Below are positions 42,821 through 45,594 of a DNA stretch of 45,594 bases, piece by piece. Origin of the DNA: Bacteroidales bacterium UBA1077 (GTDB taxonomy: Bacteria > Bacteroidota > Bacteroidia > Bacteroidales > UBA932). The notes under the pieces were generated by a model. It saw only the letters and a list, made by a program, of their open reading frames with translations, was not told where the DNA came from and searched no databases. Where the stretch lies: assembly GCA_002314195.1 (NCBI GenBank), contig DCCQ01000014.1:1-45594 (forward strand). Direction: 5' to 3'. Positions within the stretch are counted from its first letter, which is position 1. Each line of letters opens with the position of its first letter. Both the position numbers and the translations under genes were made by a program.

Positions 42821-42828
42821 CAAATATA
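42821..42828 (-). promoter_or_regulatory. candidate -7 element for the SPFH operon
   Basis: The minus strand reads TATATTTG (TAnnTTTG), about 134 bp upstream of the first ATG. TTTG occurs at 42855-42858, a spacing of 26 rather than 19, within the TTTGGTCCAAA repeats. Confidence 0.35.
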
Positions 42829-42847
42829 TTCAAAGAATATCAATTCA

Positions 42848-42891
42848 TTTGGTCCAAATTTGGTCCAAATCCGGTTCAACTTTGGTCCATT
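42848..42891. repeat. clustered TTTGGTCCAAA palindromes, possible operator
   Basis: Two adjoining copies of the near-perfect palindrome TTTGGTCCAAA overlap the run ATTTGGTCCAA, and partial copies follow (GGTTCAA at about 42873, TTTGGTCC at about 42881). They lie just upstream of the -7-like element of the SPFH operon, where an activator or repressor would be expected to bind. Confidence 0.5.
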
Positions 42892-42914
42892 TAACATGCG
42901 GGGTTCAAATAGTT

Positions 42915-42957
42915 CCGTTTTCGGGGGCAGAATGGCAATTCCGGCACCCGAAAACGG
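42915..42957. terminator. perfect 11-bp inverted repeat CCGTTTTCGGG, possible terminator or stem
   Basis: The arms 42915-42925 and 42947-42957 (CCGTTTTCGGG and CCCGAAAACGG) are exact complements separated by 21 bp, and the right arm is followed by TTTTAT. It could form a terminator for rightward transcription or be part of a degraded repeat. Confidence 0.4.
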
Positions 42958-43053
42958 TTTTATATGATGGTTGGGTTGCGTAATATGGTGGTTTGCACCC
43001 CACGATGCTCACGGAAATGGTTTCGGGTTCAAAAGACTGGTACTTGCACCCGG

Positions 43054-43149
43054 TACGATATTGAGAACAAGTCCGAGAAGTATTTCCAAACCATCATTTA
43101 CCAGATCTTCTCGCTGTTTGGCTACTACCCCCAGTCGGAGGTGTACTTT
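43054..43149 (+). pseudogene. relic of an AAA-ATPase-like/PDDEXK gene
   Basis: The frame encodes YDIENKSEKYFQTIIYQIFS followed by LFGYYPQSEV, closely matching DLENKSEKHFQTIIYLIFSL of the intact gene (35395 onwards). By hand alignment about 84% of 87 bases are identical. The match breaks off on both sides: upstream residues are unrelated and downstream there is a stop within 20 bp. It is the start of the nuclease domain only. It shows that a second copy once lay here, on the same strand as the intact one. Confidence 0.8.
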
Positions 43150-43287
43150 CCTGATTTAGGTTGACTCTGGTTATAGATCTTGTCTGGTTGGCTGGAGCGA
43201 TATCGCAAATCAAGACCCTACGTGCTTGATACTTCTGTTTGCGCACATTTTTTGAAGCGGAGCGGTCTCTATAAAAACGCGAAGTTT

Positions 43288-44562
43288 ATGAACCGGAACA
43301 GAGCAATCGGAGCGCTGCTTGTCTTGGCGACGGTGGCGACGGCAATATATTCATGCAACAAGAAGGCTTTCGAGCCTGCTGAAGAGGTTGTTTTCATCCA
43401 GGATGCGAGGCTTGAGGAAGAAGGACTGACTCGCGCTCCCGGTGATGCGATACACTTGAACGGTACTGGCTATCAGCAGACTGACAATGTCATGTTCACC
43501 TTCACTTGGGAGACCGGTGACAATATGATTCCTGTCGGCAAGGCATCCGGCATTTATGCGAAAAAGCAGGAGACGGATTCCGATGGCATAACCGCAATGC
43601 TTCCATACAGATACCCGGCGGCGGATGTGGAAGTCAACGTGATGCGCGAAGGCAAGTTCCAGAAGATAGGTTCATTGAAAATCACTGACGGACAGTCGCC
43701 TGAAGAGCTTAGGCTTTACGGCATAGACAACGCGGGAAAGAGTATCGACGGTTTCATCCTCGATGTGAACAATGTCGGCCGGAAATCTCTTGGCATCGCT
43801 CTGCCTGAGGATTTCCATTCTGTCATCAATGTTCCAAGGTCGTTCGGTCTTTGCGGAATTGCCGGGAAAGGCAATGTCAAGACCGCTGAACATGTCGACT
43901 TCTTCACGGGCAAGGCCGAAACTCTGGCCACCTATGTCATCGCTTTGGTCATGACTCCTGCCAATGCAGTGGTGGCAATCACAGGCAAGGATGGCGTCTG
44001 CACTTTGCTGACTTTGCCGATTGAAGTAGGTGCCGACTATATGACAAAGTCTGATACTCCGCATCCTACGCAGCCGACATTCACACTTCCCGAAGGATTG
44101 AGGACTGAATGTTTCGGTGATTATCCTGGAATATTCATAGGCAGCGCCGAATCTTGCTCATACCTGCTGTCCGCGAACAAAGGTGACGGCAATTGGGCCA
44201 CGGTTATGCTGGATAAGGACGGATTCCGCAAAGTGGAGGACATCGAAGCCGCGGCCGTGATTCCGTTCAGGGCAGGCGAAGACGCCGGCTACATTGTCAC
44301 TTATGAGGACGGCCCGAGCCTGTTCCGCCCAGTCAATGCCAAGACCGGAGAAATGTCCCAAGCCATCTACACGTGCAAGACGGGCAGGATATTATCTGCC
44401 ACATCGAATCCCCAAAAGCCGGATCATCTTCTTCTCAACTTTTCGGATGCCTTCAACGGCACGAACATCTACGATCTTGATTGGAACAACCTTAAAACAC
44501 TGTCCCCTATCGTATTGCCGAACTCAGTCGGCGACTATGCGGAAGCTTTGATGGCCAACTGA
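43288..44562 (+). CDS. lipoprotein of unknown function
   Basis: 424 residues from the ATG at 43288; the open frame extends to a TTG at 43182 but only the internal ATG gives a signal peptide (MNRNRAIGALLVLATVATAI) with a lipobox IYSC (Cys23). The mature protein begins with a Bacteroidota-type fimbrillin-like segment (RLEEEGLTRAPGDAIHLNGTGY) and beta-rich repeats; the second half resembles PKD/beta-propeller-like surface domains (GIFIGSAESCSYLL). I do not recognise the family. It is a probable surface lipoprotein. Its last 39 bases overlap the convergent ogt gene. Confidence 0.75.
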   Translation: MNRNRAIGALLVLATVATAIYSCNKKAFEPAEEVVFIQDARLEEEGLTRAPGDAIHLNGTGYQQTDNVMFTFTWETGDNMIPVGKASGIYAKKQETDSDGITAMLPYRYPAADVEVNVMREGKFQKIGSLKITDGQSPEELRLYGIDNAGKSIDGFILDVNNVGRKSLGIALPEDFHSVINVPRSFGLCGIAGKGNVKTAEHVDFFTGKAETLATYVIALVMTPANAVVAITGKDGVCTLLTLPIEVGADYMTKSDTPHPTQPTFTLPEGLRTECFGDYPGIFIGSAESCSYLLSANKGDGNWATVMLDKDGFRKVEDIEAAAVIPFRAGEDAGYIVTYEDGPSLFRPVNAKTGEMSQAIYTCKTGRILSATSNPQKPDHLLLNFSDAFNGTNIYDLDWNNLKTLSPIVLPNSVGDYAEALMAN

Positions 44563-45066
44563 TTCCAGTTCCAGCAGCGTTTTCTTGGCCGCAAGTCCGC
44601 CGCCATACCCCGTAAGCGTACCATCGCTGCCAATCACCCGGTGGCAAGGGGCGAGAATAGAAATGGCGTTGGCACCGTTGGCGTTCGCCACCGCACGGAC
44701 GGATTTCGGCATTCCGATGCGTCCCGCCATCTCTCCGTACGAAACCGTCTGCCCGTAGGGAATATTCAGAAGCTCGTTCCATACCTTTTTCTGAAAATCC
44801 GTTCCCACGAACAGCAACGGAACATCGAACTCCCTGCGCTTCCCGGCAAAGTACTCGTCAAGCTGCCGCACCGTCTCTTCTATCACTTCCGAAGTTCCAG
44901 CCTCAAATTCCGCCCGCAACACACGTTTCAGCCGCATGTCCACATGGCTGCGGTGCTTCTCCACCTGCCAGTCACACAGGCAGAGCCTGCCGTCAAATGA
45001 ACCCAGCAGCAATGTACCGCATGGTGATTCGTAACGTCTTGTCTTGATTATATTCTTGTTGTGCAT
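44524..45066 (-). CDS. ogt: methylated-DNA--protein-cysteine methyltransferase
   Basis: 180 residues. The active-site motif PCHRVIG (Cys141), the Arg finger (RAVANAN, Arg124) and the helix-turn-helix part GQTVSYGEMA are all present. It transfers alkyl groups from O6-alkylguanine to its own cysteine and is thus used up. The preceding gene, 43 bp upstream in the same direction, is an HxlR-type regulator, so the pair may be a stress-induced unit. The last 39 bp overlap the 3' end of the convergent lipoprotein gene, a small antisense overlap. Confidence 0.95.
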   Translation of the reverse strand: MHNKNIIKTRRYESPCGTLLLGSFDGRLCLCDWQVEKHRSHVDMRLKRVLRAEFEAGTSEVIEETVRQLDEYFAGKRREFDVPLLFVGTDFQKKVWNELLNIPYGQTVSYGEMAGRIGMPKSVRAVANANGANAISILAPCHRVIGSDGTLTGYGGGLAAKKTLLELESVGHQSFRIVAD

Positions 45067-45109
45067 AATATTTCCACATTGAGGTTATGATAAGAAATTC
45101 ATCCTCTGA

Positions 45110-45475
45110 TCACCGGGCACTGCTTTTCCGGTCCGCCAGTATGGCGTCAAAGTTCTCTATCGCCCAGCCGATGAGCGAGTCAAGGTGCGGAAGGAGACTC
45201 TTGCCGCGCTCGGTGAGGGAATATTCCACCTTGGGCGGCACTCCAGGATAGAGCGTTCTGAATATGAGGCCGTCTTCCGCCAATGTCCTCAGAGTGGCGG
45301 TAAGCATCTTCTGGGAGATGTCAGGGATGCCTCGGTAAAGGTCATTGAAGCGCATCGTGCCGTTCCGCTCCAACGTGTAAAGCACGAGCATGGTCCATTT
45401 GTCCCCTACGCGGGAGAGTATGTTGCGGATAGGACATTTCGGGAATGTCGCGTACTGTATTGTTTTTCTGTCCAT
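45110..45475 (-). CDS. HxlR-family winged-helix transcription regulator
   Basis: 121 residues from the ATG at 45475, which has AAGGA 7 bases before it and gives the usual short N-terminus; the ATG at 45490 adds five residues. The family pattern CPIRNILSRVGDKWTMLVLY, with the conserved Cys and KW, is followed by the recognition part (MRFNDLYRGIPDISQKML) and the wing (PPKVEYSLTERGKSL). HxlR proteins sense electrophiles, formaldehyde or redox state, often through this Cys. The ogt gene downstream would fit an electrophile or alkylation response. Probably regulates itself. Confidence 0.93.
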   Translation of the reverse strand: MDRKTIQYATFPKCPIRNILSRVGDKWTMLVLYTLERNGTMRFNDLYRGIPDISQKMLTATLRTLAEDGLIFRTLYPGVPPKVEYSLTERGKSLLPHLDSLIGWAIENFDAILADRKSSAR

Positions 45476-45561
45476 AGTATATTCCTTCATTCTCGCTTTC
45501 GTGACACCTTCTTAGCCTCAGCGGGCAGACACCTGTCGAGAAGGTTTTCATCAAAGCAATG

Positions 45562-45594
45562 CAAAATTAATAGTACCTATGTTTGATATCCAAA
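45562..45594 (-). promoter_or_regulatory. promoter of the HxlR-ogt unit
   Basis: The minus strand has TTTG (45591-45594), a 21-nt spacer and TAATTTTG (45562-45569), close to the Bacteroidota consensus. The right edge of the window cuts off anything upstream. Confidence 0.55.

Larger units (their letters stand above)
42688..43287. other. 600-bp intergenic region upstream of the SPFH operon, with relics and repeats
   Basis: No intact gene. From left to right it contains an AT-rich tract beside the operon start with the near-consensus TATTTTTTG on the minus strand (about 42709-42717); a better -7 match TATATTTG at 42821-42828 (minus); the TTTGGTCCAAA repeat cluster; an 11-bp inverted repeat; and the relic of an AAA/PDDEXK gene at 43054-43149. 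The last 130 bp before 43288 show nothing recognisable. Confidence 0.55.

Noticed and set aside
42964..43164. A 66-codon open frame containing the AAA/PDDEXK-like peptide as a small gene
   Set aside because: Only the middle matches a known protein and the ends are unrelated; it is better read as a gene relic.
1..45594. CRISPR array, insertion sequence or integrase
   Set aside because: No regularly spaced repeats, transposase or integrase motifs were seen on either strand.

Overview
The window looks like a chromosome segment from a Bacteroidota (probably Bacteroidales) bacterium associated with an animal host. Several promoters fit the Bacteroidota pattern of TTTG, about 19 bp, then TAnnTTTG. 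The gene set agrees: pyruvate phosphate dikinase, two giant alpha-2-macroglobulins, an exo-sialidase, a BspA-like leucine-rich-repeat lipoprotein with a Fibrobacter-type C-terminal domain, an AAA-ATPase-like/PDDEXK protein, and a ribokinase-permease pair resembling Bacteroides ribose (Rus) genes. No phage, plasmid, insertion sequence or CRISPR array is visible.

Layout. 1-275: probable rRNA operon leader leaving to the left, and a terminator. 276-2248 (-): sugar permease and ribokinase. 2466-4379 (-): groEL and groES. 4616-12406 (+): lipoprotein alpha-2-macroglobulin and penicillin-binding protein 1C, a classical periplasmic defence/repair pair. 12407-13207 (-): M48 metalloprotease lipoprotein. 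13359-13433 (-): tRNA-Val(TAC) with its own promoter and terminator. 13549-22084 (-): folC, a second alpha-2-macroglobulin without a thioester, and a sialidase. 22156-27627 (+): an AIR-synthase-like orphan, a PIN-PhoH ATPase and ppdK. 27870-31743: a DMT permease (-), two uncharacterised proteins and a Hanks-type kinase (+). 31774-35788: an LRR/FISUMP lipoprotein (-) and an AAA-like/PDDEXK_9 protein (+).

35939-42687 (-) is the most unusual part: nine closely spaced genes that look like one operon. They encode a membrane-anchored zinc-ribbon protein, a YdjI-like SPFH protein ending in a GYF_2 (DUF4339) domain, two small GYF_2 proteins, two small membrane proteins, a small exported protein, a WG-repeat lipoprotein and a membrane protein with a charged helical tail. 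The zinc-ribbon plus SPFH core resembles the Bacillus ydjFGHI (PspA-associated) membrane-stress operon, but no PspA gene is visible. The cluster is AT-richer by eye than its flanks and lies between an intact AAA/PDDEXK gene and a small relic of a homologous gene. It is the best candidate here for an undescribed system.

43288-45475: a lipoprotein (+), and an HxlR regulator followed by the DNA alkyl-repair protein Ogt (-). Across the whole window the hexamer GAATAT/ATATTC and the palindrome GAATATTC are strongly over-represented in all frames and in intergenic DNA. Two genes carry in-frame REP-like palindromes encoding the same octapeptide, VAEPVEAT.
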